NCBI GenBank assembly: GCA_023105745.1
Contig: JALGQZ010000015.1
Span: forward strand, 565,501-629,500
Direction of reading: 5' to 3'
From: Austropuccinia psidii
Taxonomy: Eukaryota > Basidiomycota > Pucciniomycetes > Pucciniales > Sphaerophragmiaceae
DNA: 64,000 bases
Shown: piece after piece, positions 24,125-34,757 of the stretch
How positions within the stretch are numbered: position 1 is the stretch's first letter
Layout of the letters: each line of letters begins with the position of its first letter
Position numbers and translations under genes: made by a program
The notes under the pieces: model-generated
The model's database searches: none
Told to the model about the DNA's origin: nothing
The model's input: only the letters and a program-made list of their open reading frames with translations

Positions 24125-24197
24125 CCTAAAAGAAGCTCAACAGTCGAGATACGTTAGGAACAAAAGAGCTTTTAGGAAGAGAAGACAAGTAGCTGGA
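24125..24197 (-). repeat. Partial Cop-G LTR
   Basis: 73 bases matching the first part of the 298-bp LTR, 20 bases from the full LTR and abutting the duplicated RT piece: a trace of the rearrangement that removed gag-PR-IN. Confidence 0.75.
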
Positions 24198-24217
24198 TTG
24201 CAATAGAAGAGCATACC

Positions 24218-24515
24218 TAAAAGAAGCTCAACAGTCGAGATATGTTAGGAACAAAAGAGCTTTTAGGAAGAGAAAACAAGTAGCTGGATAAGGAAACAGA
24301 GCTACTTGTTTATCTCAGCTCATTAAATAGTAAAACAGAACTGGTTGGTCTCCAAGCTAATACAATGGAGATCAGATCATACAACAATGATGTAATTGAT
24401 TAGACAAATATGTAGTAATACATGATCATAAGAAAAAGATTAGCTATATCGACTGCTTAGATGAGCAGGATTAGCTATATAGACTGCTTAGATGAGCAGA
24501 TCTTCATTATCAACA
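24218..24515 (-). repeat. Cop-G 5' LTR
   Basis: 298 bp, same length as the left LTR, followed by the CTTCT target duplication. Confidence 0.88.
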
Positions 24516-24520
24516 CTTCT

Positions 24521-24972
24521 GTCCACATTTGAATAGGTATCCTTGATTGAACAAGTAGACATCGTATCTTTGAGAGAAGAGTTTGATTAAAACGTTAAGC
24601 TACCCCGTTAGTCTGTGGTGATTCAGGAGGCCCCCATTCTAAAACAATTCCCTTTTTGAACAGGATTTGTTGGAAGGAGTTTGAGTCAAATTCCCCTCCT
24701 CTGTCTGTCTGAACAAAAGCAGGAGTGATATTTACCTTATTGTATACTTTGTTGATATACAACATAAGGTTGTTCTGAGCTTGATTTTTCTGACTCATAA
24801 GATAAATACAGTTATACCTACTGTAGTCGTCGATGATTACCAGCACATACTTGATCCCCTGTTCTGTGACTGGTGAAATTTCCAACGTGTTGACATGTAA
24901 CCAATGGAAAGCTGAAGTTGATGATGGTAACGCCTGTGTGTGAGGTCCATTCTTGATTTTTCCATCTGACAT
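24521..24972 (-). pseudogene. Cop-C integrase core
   Basis: Reads HVNTLEISPVTEQG, YVLVIIDDYSRYNCIYLM, FVQTDRGGEFDSNSFQ and GPPESPQTNGVA, which are the three blocks holding the acidic residues of the Copia integrase core. The first Asp of the triad is expected at HVNTLE and is replaced by Asn. Continues with RFNQTLLSKIRCLL and MWTE up to the Cop-G insertion at 24520. A frame shift separates it from the zinc-finger part upstream. Confidence 0.88.
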
Positions 24973-25463
24973 ACCTTGCAGCTTTTAGAGAGAAGGATAT
25001 TACCCTTTATCTGATTGGCAGTCATAAGATTTTTTAAGTATTTGTCGCTTGGGTGACCCAGAACGGCATGCAAGTCTCTGTCATTGCTGTTTGTAAAGAA
25101 CGTTTTATTGACCTCCAGCTTACTTACAAATAAATTACCCTCTCTTTTGAATGCGGCCACTATGGTTTGTTCCTTTTTTAATAGGAAACAATTGTTTTTA
25201 ATTACTGGTCGCATGCTGTAGTCAAGCAACTGTGATACTGAGAGTAGATTTACAGGTCCGCTTGGTGCGTAGTAAACTGGACTGATTTCTATACCTTTGA
25301 AAATAAGGGTTCCCTGATGAGTTATTGGTACAACATTGTCATATGTGTTGATCTGTTGATTTATAATTACAGGGTCACTTAGATATTTCATATTATTGAA
25401 TACTGATTTTCCTGCCCCTGAACCCAGATAAATTTTGTTTCCATCATCAGCTGAGTATATAGC
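24837..25463 (-). pseudogene. Cop-C protease and integrase zinc-binding part
   Basis: The protease reads KIYLGSGAGKSVFNN where Copia enzymes have L-D-S-G-A, so the catalytic Asp is Gly. NLLSVSQLLDY and the pre-integrase block HAVLGHPSDKYLKNL...CKVCQMEKSRM (the H..H..C..C finger) follow. Stop codons flank it on both sides. Confidence 0.85.
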
Positions 25464-26375
25464 TTATTCTTTAACTATGAAAGCATCGGAATCTGAGCTA
25501 ATAGTTTCATTGATTTTCTCAGTGGAAAGATGTGCAGATTGAGGCTTCATTGAAGCTTGTAGTTTCTCTATCATTTTTTCTAAATTCTCGATCCTCTTAT
25601 CTGAATCAGTTTTACCACTGTTTACTGGAGGTCTATTAATCTTTTTTCCATTTCTCCAACCCTTATTTCTTGGTTTTTGATCTTCCCATTTATTTTTTTG
25701 CTGTTTGTTGGATGAACCAACGAAAAGTGCTTGTTCATTTGGTTGCTTTCTTGAATGTTCAATGGCCACTCGACTGATAACCGCAGCTGGGGTGAATGGT
25801 TTTATGTTGTAAAGAGTCTGGATCAACCCAGTAAGATCTCTGTCCCCATTCAAGCTTTGAATAAATGTAGCAGCTAGTAACTTCAGTGGAAAAGTTGCTT
25901 CCAGATTCTTGTCTGCTGTGATAGAATTGTATCTGGCACATAGTTTTTGAAAATTCTGTATGTGTGTATGGAGAGAAGTTTCAGGATCCTATTTTAAGGA
26001 TATCAATTCATAAAAGGTCTTGCATATCGTGACTATAGAGTTTTGTCCACACATGCTTCCTAGTGCTTCCCAGGTGTCGTAAAAAGAATTTTTGTTATCT
26101 AGCAGAACCCCTTCAAGCTCAGTGCTCACACATCCCCAAAGTAGGGCTATAGCACTTCTGTTTTTCTGTCTAAACTTTGGGAATCTTTTTTCTCCTTCAG
26201 AGGCTGGTATGAGTAGATCATCATATTGTCTGGCTGTAAGATAGTTTTCCATTTGACAGCTCCACTGGACCCAGTTGCTGGTGTCCAGTTTTATTATCTT
26301 GGTTTTGAGGATAACTTCTTCATCAGACGAATCTACTATTGGAATTTTTATTCCAGTTCTGCTGCTCATAGCCAC
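25464..26375 (-). pseudogene. Cop-C gag
   Basis: Begins MAMSSRTGIKIP at 26375, close to the 5' LTR. It contains IIKLDTSNWVQWSCQMENYL, a typical Copia gag start (L....Y..W...M...L), then ALLWGCVSTELEGVL and YDTWEALGSMCG. After a TAG near 25988 the frame continues FQKLCARYNSI, LNGDRDLTGLIQTL, a basic Gln/Lys-rich part and a coiled-coil (RIENLEKMIEKLQASM). No zinc knuckle is seen. Confidence 0.85.
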
Positions 26376-26430
26376 ATGTAAAAGATTGTTTTCTATTCCT
26401 AGTTTTATATTATAGTGCTTTCATAACTAA

Positions 26431-26442
26431 CTCTTGCTACCA
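26431..26442 (-). promoter_or_regulatory. Cop-C primer-binding site
   Basis: Minus strand TGGTAGCAAGAG immediately after the LTR end. TGGTAGC matches the 3' end of fungal initiator tRNA-Met, the usual Copia primer; the remainder is not verified. Confidence 0.55.
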
Positions 26443-27064
26443 TGCAATGAGCTCAAGCTAATGAGTATTTGAATTACTATAATATACAATAAGACCTAGT
26501 AAATAGTAACACTGAACAAAACAATCAGTATCTAAACTATTGTTAATAAGTGAATAATAATATGTACCTGAATGAATTTAGAGATAATACTCAAAAAACT
26601 AATATAGGAATTTGTGACACAACACACTAACAGTACTCTGGTGTAACAAATAATGATCAGTAAGCATACTTCATGATACTTGATGAATTGATATTTATAT
26701 ACCCCTATAAATCCCTAGCCTCGTAAGTAGAGTATTGTTAAGCATGAAGCTTTTACAAAATTGTATTGAAATATGAATAAAGAATAAACCATGAGTAAAT
26801 GAGAAATGAAAACAAAGGAAAAATTAATTCAAATTGATGAGTCTGACATTCTATAGCTACAGTATTGTCTTTATATATGCGTGATAACAGTTAACTAGGT
26901 AGTTGGGACTATATTTCCCAAAAAGTAAACCTTAATTGTTTATCCCATCTTCTTCCTGTAAACGGTAAGACCAGTAGTCTGATACTGGTAGGTTTTTCCC
27001 TACTAATCTTCTTCTAAACTTCTTTCCTCACAATTATCCTCCAAAGGGGATTCTTTTCTTGCCA
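26443..27064 (-). repeat. Cop-C 5' LTR
   Basis: 622 bp, same length as the 3' LTR and similar along its whole length, with scattered substitutions. Confidence 0.88.
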
Positions 27065-27229
27065 GTAGTTTCCTTTGATGAACAAACAAGGAAGGCTCTT
27101 TATGATGGTAGAATTTGGCCACAAGAAGACTTCAATTTGCATAATATGGACGTTTTTGGTGGAGATCTTTTCTGGGAAGATTATGGATACCTCTTTATAC
27201 ACAAAGAAGAAGGATTCATAAGAAATTAG
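27065..27229 (+). pseudogene. Gyp-B accessory ORF X, 3' part
   Basis: Continues the frame cut at 16982: VVSFDEQTRKALYDGRIWPQ, then MDVFGGDLFWEDYGYLF and a stop at 27229. Aromatic and acidic like the 5' part. Confidence 0.6.
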
Positions 27230-27752
27230 AAACGTAATACCCTATAAGAAAGGAAGAAAGGAAGGAAAATACTGGGAGAAATAGCCAAGGATATATCTGT
27301 GAATACAATTCTTCAGAAAAAAGAAAAAGGAAAATGGGTTTCATGAATTGAATATGTTTTTTTGCACATGTAAAAAAAATAGAAGGGAAAGTTCAAAAAA
27401 AAAAAAACTTTAAAAAAATCAACTTAAAAAAAAAACATTCAAATTAAAAAAAAAGAAAAAATAAACTCAAAAAAAAACTAAAAAAATATATATGAATGAA
27501 GATTTGGGTATGCAAGATTTTTAACTGTAAAATTATTATAAGGCTATTTTTAACTTGAAAAACTACAGGGGTGGGTGTCTGTTTCTTATTCCACCCCTAA
27601 TGGTTTAAGGTTTTTGGATGAAATCCTTGGGAATTTCAATATCAATTTCTATTCAATCTTAATATCAATATAACCAATTTCAAGACCTTTTAAAAACAGA
27701 AGGAAAAACTTGATAAGATCATAATCTTCAATAAAACTAACAAAATATCAAG
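27230..27752 (+). other. A-rich non-coding part of Gyp-B
   Basis: No ORF. Homopolymer-like A runs at about 27,365-27,490. ACTACAGGGGT at 27562 matches the tail of a hairpin repeat at 43192. Confidence 0.5.
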
Positions 27753-28118
27753 ATGCCAAAGCTTGGATGTTATGGGGATGAATTGTTGGAGGATGAAGGG
27801 ATTTTGGATCAAAGGCAGTTGAAAAAGCAATGTTATGAATTCATTTTTGAGTATGAAGATGAACTTCAAGAATGTCAGTAATCAAGTCACCAATCAAGAG
27901 AAGAAAAGGAAAAATTGCAAGAAATAAGGATGTTATTGGAGGAACCTGGAGTTTTGAATGAAAAATTAGCTTATTATAGAAATTACTTACCATCAATGAG
28001 AAAAGTACAGCTGAAGCCAATTCTGAAAGCCTCCAGCTTACATAGTTCAAAAAGAAAGAAGAGAAGAAAATCAGTAAAATTAAATTTAAATAATCAAGTC
28101 CAGTATTTTTGGCAGTGA
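27753..28118 (+). pseudogene. Gyp-B accessory ORF Y
   Basis: One frame with a single internal stop near 27880: MPKLGCYGDELLEDEGI.. then a Lys/Glu-rich helical part (KEKLQEIRMLLEEPG) and a basic C-terminus (SSKRKKRRKSVKLN). No family recognised. Confidence 0.35.
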
Positions 28119-28365
28119 CCTCCTGCCTTATCAAAGAGGACCCAAATATTTGTCACCTTATTACTTAAAACTTCAATTGATTCAAGTTTTTGGTAGTAAC
28201 TTCCTGCCTTATCAAAGAGGATTAAATCTCTAAGAAATATTTTACCTAGATTATTTATTTCATCCACCTTTACCAAGAAGCTCTTAGAATTATTCATATT
28301 TTTTGGCATCAAGAACACATTAGGAATTTTTTCATCATAATTTATATTTCATAATCATAATTTTT

Positions 28366-29075
28366 GAAACTGATGAAGCAGACAATACCATCTGGATCTA
28401 TTGGCAAAACTCAGAAACAAATGAAGAGGGCCAAGACCTCTGGATCAATCAAAACTTTCAAGGACTTAACAATGAAGACCAAAGATGGGGCTCACCAATT
28501 ATTGAATCCTTCAAGATACCAATTATTCAGACTATCCCCTTTATTGAATTGGAAGATTTATTTGGAAATGAACATATTATTCAAGAAACACCTACAGAAG
28601 CCTCTTTAAGCCAGTTTCCTGGATCAAACCTTTCAAAACTAGAGTTTATGGATATACTTAATTATGATGGAATTCAAGGAAATCTCAATAATGACTATTG
28701 GAATGAAAGTTTCTATATGGATTCAGATATAAGGAGTAGTCTTTACTGGGGAGCAATACAAGCTCAGAGATGGTTTTGTCTAGAAGAATATCAAATTAAG
28801 GGTTAAAGTATTAAATGGAGAGGTGACTTCTATATTATTGAAAAGGGATTGGATTTTGATTTAGAGGATAAAGTCTTACAGTTAATAATTATAATGAAGA
28901 ATCACAAGTTTGTTTGACGAAAGAAGAATGGAATAAGTTATGGAAAGAAATTGTCAGAAGCAACATTGAAATGAAAATGAAGAAGAATCAAGATTATTTT
29001 AAGAAAATTATTCTTCAGAGAATTAAAGGCCCAGCATGGCCTGAAACTGCAATTCAACTATATATTTTCCTTTAA
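28366..29075 (+). pseudogene. Gyp-B accessory ORF X', diverged duplicate of ORF X
   Basis: Encodes IELEDLFGNEHII, NLSKLEFMDILNYDGIQGNL, NNDYWNESF and SSLYWGAIQAQRWF, matching ORF X (DLSKLDFMELLNEGGIGGNL, YWEEV, ALYDGRIWPQ). After a TAA at 28804 and a frame shift it continues CLTKEEWNKLWKEIV and ends near KGPAWPETA. It is a second copy of an unknown acidic, Trp/Tyr-rich domain in the same element. The role is unknown; both copies lie between protease and RT. Confidence 0.5.
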
Positions 29076-30846
29076 TCTTCTTTTATTATCAGTCATTTAA
29101 TCAAAGAAGAAGATATTAACACATGCAAGTACCAATGATACATGATGGCCCAGCATGGCCTTAAACTGCAAATTTAATTTATGAACTTTCTGTAACAGTA
29201 TCAAAAAAAACATCTAGTAATAATCAACCAATCAATCAAAAAAGTTCTATATATAACTAATAAAACAATAAAAATTAATAATTGATATGGAGCTCAGAAG
29301 TGATAGTTGTGGTTAAGATATTTAAATTGATATAAAAAAAAGTTACAGTAATAAAAAAAGAGCTGGTTATCAAATTCATCTAGAAAGAATGCTTTGGTTT
29401 TTTTATTCTGTAATAGTATCAGTAGTGTCCATACTCAAAAAATAAGGGTGGTTAACTGTTTCTTATACCACCCAAAGGACAAGTGGCTATAAGTTTTGGG
29501 GAAAGTGGGACTTTAATAATTAAACATCAGTTTATAGCTCTAATCAATGAAAATCAATTTCAGTTATTTTACCTTGATAAAGAATTATCAATTTACTATT
29601 GAATAATAGCTTATTTTCCATTAATGAAGTACTTAAATATCTCTTGAATTATAAATCTCATAAATAATTACCTTTCATAAGGTCAAAGAAAAAACACTTA
29701 TTATTGCACTTCTTTAAAAGAAGATTATTGTTTGTTAAAAAAAAATTCAAATTTCAATTTCAAAAGCAAATAATTTTAAAATATAATTCAACAAAATAAT
29801 CTGAAAACAAAGAAGGTTTAATCAGTATTATGTTGAAATTGAAAAAAAATGAAGAGAAGTTTCATTAACTTACTAATAAAAGAGTAGAGCCCAAATTAAT
29901 ATTGAAGATCTCAAATATACAGCACAGAATTTCTTCATTTTTCACAAAAGAAATAAAGCAAATGTTGAATAAAAAGAATAATTCAAGATTTCTTTTCACT
30001 ACAAGAAGACTAGACATTCCAGAAGAAAGAAAAGAGACCTTATCAAAAAAGAAGAAACTCTGTGGAATGATATGATTGGTCAGAGCTTTAATATCCCCTG
30101 ATTGTGATTGGTCAGCATATATTTATCTTTCTTTAATTGTGATTGGCTGGATTTAGAGTGGATTTAGAAGACTTAAGAAGATCTCAGAATTTTTGGGAAG
30201 ATTTAGGAATATATAAGTTTTTTTCAGAATTTTTCAAAAGATTTGAGAAGATTTAGGGAGATTCAGGAAGATTCAGGAAGATTCAGAAATGTTTGGCCCA
30301 GTGAAAAATAAAATAAGCCCACTCTCCACTTAAACAAGAAAAAAAGCCTTTAGTCACAATATGAAATGCTGATCTCATTGCTTATTTCCATTTTCATACT
30401 AATATCTATGCTGATTCAGACTCATAAGGTCCTCAGAAAGACCATAAAGTGCTTTTTTTATTAACTATTTCCAGTTTCTTACTAAAATATGTATGCGGAT
30501 TTAGAATCATAAGGTCCTCAGAAAGACCATGAAGTGCTTGTTAAATCAATTATTTCCATTTTTAAACAAATATGTATGCTGATTTAGAATCATGAGGTCC
30601 TCAGCAAGACCATAAAGTGCTTTTTTGATTAATTATTTCCAGTGTTACACAAATTTCTATGCTTATTTAGACTCATAAAGCCCTCAATAAGACTATAAGG
30701 TCTTTTTTTGAATAGCTTATTGATGTTTTTTTACAATATTTCTTCCTATTCAGTTATATAGGTCCACCAAGACCTAAAACTGGATTTTTTAGTAGAATTT
30801 TAAGATATGTTTTTTTCCTTATAGGTCCTCTATGACCCTAAACTAG

Positions 30847-30878
<32 letters not shown>

Positions 30879-31700
30879 AAAAAAATTCCCATAAAAAAAA
30901 AGAAATATTTATTTATTTTAATATTAATTTCCAGATACATCCTAATAATTTATTCAACAAAACCTTGATAAATATCTTTATATTTAAATTATTTATTCAA
31001 AAATTCATTTGAAAGTGGGTCCTCTATGACCTTAAACTGTATTCTTATTTCTCTATTTATTAATCAATTTCACTTTTAAATTTCTATTACTTTTTTCTGC
31101 AAGAATATTATGAGAATTACTATTTGCAATATTATATATGGGTATTCAATTCATACTCACATTATATTTATACCTTCTCAGAGTAAAAGTATTGATATAC
31201 ATCAGTATAAGTCCTCAATTACTTTAAGCTGGAGATTTTCTCTATTTTATAATATCATATATTGGCCATATGGAGTATGTAGCAAAAAGAGTTAAAGAGT
31301 ATTGGAATACTCATTTTCAATATCTATTTTAATTTCAAAATATCTCAATAATTAATTTAATATTTGATTATTTATTTCAAACTTCATTTTGAAAAAAAAG
31401 AATAAAGTCCACCAAGACTATAAACTGGAATTTCCTTTATTATCACTTTTCACTTAATAAATATTCAAAGTCCACAAATACTATAAACTGCAACTTTTAA
31501 ATTTATCATTTTTTAAATAAATGAATGTTCAATTATATGAGTACACCAAGACTATAAACTGGAATTTTTATTATTATTATTTTTCACTTAAGAAATATTC
31601 AAAGTACACAAATACTATAAACTGCAATTTTTACATTTATCATTTTTTAAAGAAATGAATGTTCAATTATATGAGTACACCATGACCTTCAACTGGCAAT
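29028..31700 (+). repeat. Dispersed hairpin motif series in Gyp-B spacer
   Basis: Short stem-loops of form GGTC-N6-8-GACC followed by TAAACTG occur at 29028, 29147, 30428, 30513, 30596, 30761, 30824, 31018 and 31406. More degenerate copies are at about 30680, 31210, 31469, 31540, 31603 and 31672. The first two use GGCCCAGCATGGCC arms. Further copies lie at 43173, 43562, 43619 and 43689, beyond Gyp-D. The copies from 30361 to 30720 are within ~85-bp tandem units. No gene in this interval. A (TTA)n run is at 30848-30876. Confidence 0.6.
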
Positions 31701-32219
31701 ATTAAAATCTCAATACTATAAAAGGTTATATAAGAAAAATGAAAATATACACATAAATAAATATAAATATAAATATACTCAACGAAAAAAGAAGAAACAA
31801 TAAAAACTATTAATACCTTAAAAATGAGAAATATGATGTTTATTATTAAAATTATGATTAAGAAGATCTCATTCAGAAAAGAGAGACTTTAATGGTCTTC
31901 CTGCTCTAGGTGCCACTTGGACAACTGGTTTGTATGTACTTGAAAAAAAAACATATACACTGAGCAGCCAAGGTCAGACCTGGTCTGATGAGGGGATATA
32001 GCTCTGAGTTGATTAGAGTTTTAGCCTTGTAGACTGCCACTATATAGTGTCAGGCCACCACAGAAATTAAAACCTCTTCTTAGTATGAATAAGATTCAAA
32101 ATAATAATAATAATTAAGCTGAAAATTCAAAATTTGGAAAGAAAATATTACAATAATCAAAGAAAAAATACAAATAAAGTATAGAAACCAACTACAGAAA
32201 TTTAAATGCAGAGGGGGTA
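31701..32219 (+). other. AT-rich non-coding Gyp-B DNA
   Basis: No ORF with coding character. Ends at the Gyp-D target site; TTATC at 32220-32224 is the target duplication. Confidence 0.5.
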
Positions 32220-32224
32220 TTATC

Positions 32225-34250
32225 TGTGAGCCTTTGAGATATGACCACATACCCAATAGGGTCACAAAAAATACTCAGAATAATTATATCTTTAATATAA
32301 TTATATTAAAATTAATTAGAATAATTATACACTAAAAATAATTACTCAAATATACAAAAAATACCATAAATTGGTACTAAAATTGGTTTAACTTAAAAAC
32401 CAATGAATGAACATGTGAAATAAATTATACCATTGGATTCCTCATGGAAAAATACACATATACCATTTTTATGGCATATCTGTAAAGTCAATATTTAATG
32501 AATTATAAGGTATAATACCTTATAAAAACCATAAAATCCTATTTATCTCAGAAACCAATGAAACAACATGTGAAATAAATTGTACCAGTGGATTCCCAAT
32601 AAAAATCCACACATAAAACAATTAATAAGCTAATTCTCAAAATCAATACTTAAGGAATTATCCTGAATATATGCACTTTTTTGGTCAACGCATATATTCA
32701 GTGATCATAGCTAATATCTTCTAAACTATACATGCTAGAATGATGAACCAAAAATAAAGTTACCACGTAATTACTGTAAGAACACAGATATGAACTTTAT
32801 TTTGCAAATTATAAACAAGGTTAAGACTTATGAGGAAATATTGATAAAAATCAACAGAGCTGTTGACCACTTTGTTGTGAAAGTAGTCCAAACGTAAAAA
32901 AAAGTATACAGTTGGATTCTCCTAGTTCATTCGTGAAGAATGATGTAATTTTTATTATTAAATTCAGGGTATAACCCCCTGAAATCAAGGTTTGAAGTTT
33001 AAAATATTGAATTTCGACAGAAAAGATGAGTTACAAGAAAAATCATCAAAATTAGAGTTTTGATGATGTAATGAAAGGCTCTTGGCAGCATAATAAGGTT
33101 ATGTCAGACTATCAGAATTCACTCTCTGAATTGCTGTAGCGTGAAAACCTTAAATGTTATTGAGGATCAAAGTTTGAGCTTAAATTGAGCTGTTATTATC
33201 ACATACTGTAACCTTAAATTAAGTTTAACAGTCTTAATAGTGATAAAATTGGTGAATACTAGTAGTTTATGATTAAAACTAATAAAATCCACGAAATTTG
33301 GGGTTCTGCCAAGCCTCTGATGTCATCACACTTAGAGTTATAGTGATAACTCTAAATAATGGTGTAATAATGATGTAATATGGTTTGATCATGATGTAAT
33401 CACCCTCAAACCTTAAAGTATTGATCAATTCCAGTGGATATGATCAGTACACGTCTACTAGAAGCCTGTTGGACCCTGGGAGGGAGGTATTTACTATAAA
33501 TAGAGCTCTTTTTACTCTGTTTTCCCCTCAGACACATCAAAAACATTAAATCAATTAAATAAAAGGTAATTTCTTTATTCTTTAAATATAAAACTCTTAT
33601 ATTCTTAAAGACCAAAGACCATCTTGTCATTAATCACCATTTTTACGTGATTAAATCAATTCTTTAATTGTTTTTGCTATAAATCTCTCTAAAAAGCTCA
33701 TTTCCACGTAAAATCAAGAAATTTAGTAAATTCTCTTTATTTTTATTGTAAATACAATTTGAAAAGGTTGTATTATATTCTTTTGGCGTAAAATAACTCA
33801 AAATTATTATCTTAAGTGTTAAAAGTAGGTTATTTCATCTTATTATAATAATTTCTCTCCTATTATTACTCATAATAATTCTTATTTAATATAAATAGTA
33901 TTTATATTAATTTATAACTTTAATATTAGTAATATTATTGTTATTAATTGTTTTTTATTTATAAAAAACAATTTTTTACGCCTTTACTATTTGTTGGTAA
34001 CAATAATAAAGAGCTTTATAATATATTAATTATTTTATATTAATATATTATTTATAATATTATATTTTTATATAATATTAATTATATTATTATATTTATT
34101 TAATAATATAATAATTTTACGCCATAATAATAATATTTCTTTATTATTATTATTATTTTAATCTTATTTATTCATTTTATAAGGACATTCAGAGTACAAT
34201 AAGTAATAAATTAGTAATTTTTACTTATTGTTTCATAGTCAAACCTTACA
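32225..34250 (+). repeat. Gyp-D 5' LTR
   Basis: 2026 bp, TGTGAG...CTTACA. Contains a TATA box at 33495 and several CACGTAAAA/TTTTACGTG and GGCGTAAAAT/ATTTTACGCC inverted motifs. The stretch 34020-34120 is almost pure A/T. Confidence 0.95.
33495..33503 (+). promoter_or_regulatory. TATA box of Gyp-D 5' LTR
   Basis: TATAAATAG, followed by a pyrimidine-rich CTCTTTTTACTCTG stretch. The same box is in the 3' LTR at 42169-42177. Confidence 0.6.
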
Positions 34251-34252
34251 TT

Positions 34253-34265
34253 TGGGGGCCTGGCC
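34253..34265 (+). promoter_or_regulatory. Gyp-D primer-binding site
   Basis: TGGGGGCCTGGCC two bases after the LTR; identical to that of Gyp-A. Confidence 0.7.
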
Positions 34266-34757
34266 GTGATATTTACTTAAAAGACCTTTAAGAAGATTCT
34301 ATTTGGGTTTATCCAATAATAAATTATATTTATAATCATAAAATTATATAATAATTTTATATTTTATTGATTTTAAAAGCTATTGAGGCATTTGGAAAGC
34401 AATTGTACTGTCTTACACGTGGTTTTTCACATCCTTAGACTTGCAAGAACTTTCTTTGAGTGACTCTAGTGATTAAAAAAGATAATTTATAAATTAAAAA
34501 TAATTTTTATTATAATTTAATTTTATAAGAATCATATTCATTTTTTATTTTATTCTTTAAAAATAAAAATATACATAAAAAATATTAAAAAATATTAAAA
34601 ACCAATAAAAAAAGTTATTTTTATTCATTTTTATTCATTTCTTTATTTATTTCATTTTTTTTAAGATATAAAAGCAATTTCTACGTGGAAAATTGCCATA
34701 TCTTGCCAAAAATAACACTTCTTATAAAAAGACTTATATTTATTTGTCTTTTTTTAG
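34266..34757 (+). other. Gyp-D leader, probable intron
   Basis: AT-rich, no ORF in frame with gag. It ends in a strong acceptor (pyrimidine run then TAG at 34757). The next bases are TG TTT GAA GAT, so a start codon would need an A from an upstream exon, as in Gyp-A. The donor is not clear (candidates near 34459). Confidence 0.4.

Larger units (their letters stand above)
19682..24515 (-). mobile_element. Cop-G: rearranged Copia inside Cop-C integrase
   Basis: LTRs of 298 bp each (19682-19979 and 24218-24515), 5-bp duplication CTTCT at 19677-19681 and 24516-24520. Cop-C integrase reads through when Cop-G is removed. The interior lacks gag, protease and integrase core. Instead, from the 5' side (right), it holds a partial LTR (24125-24197), a duplicated RT piece (23583-24120) and then integrase tail, RT and RNase H. 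It is a deletion/duplication derivative that must have been mobilised in trans or rearranged after insertion. A solo Gyp-A-family LTR sits in its RNase H. Confidence 0.88.
16983..27064 (-). mobile_element. Cop-C: decayed Ty1/Copia element, split by Cop-G
   Basis: Two 622-bp LTRs (16983-17604 and 26443-27064) enclose minus-strand gag, protease, integrase, RT and RNase H in Copia order. The flanks GTATT (16978-16982) and GTAGT (27065-27069) are a 5-bp target duplication with one mismatch. Reading Gyp-B ORF X across the site, minus one duplication, restores the frame. Without Cop-G the element is about 5.2 kb. Several stops and frame shifts make it inactive. Confidence 0.9.

Noticed and set aside
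27360..27495. Poly(A) tail of a LINE or processed copy
   Set aside because: The A runs are broken and repeated, no LINE protein lies upstream, and the segment continues the Gyp-B spacer.
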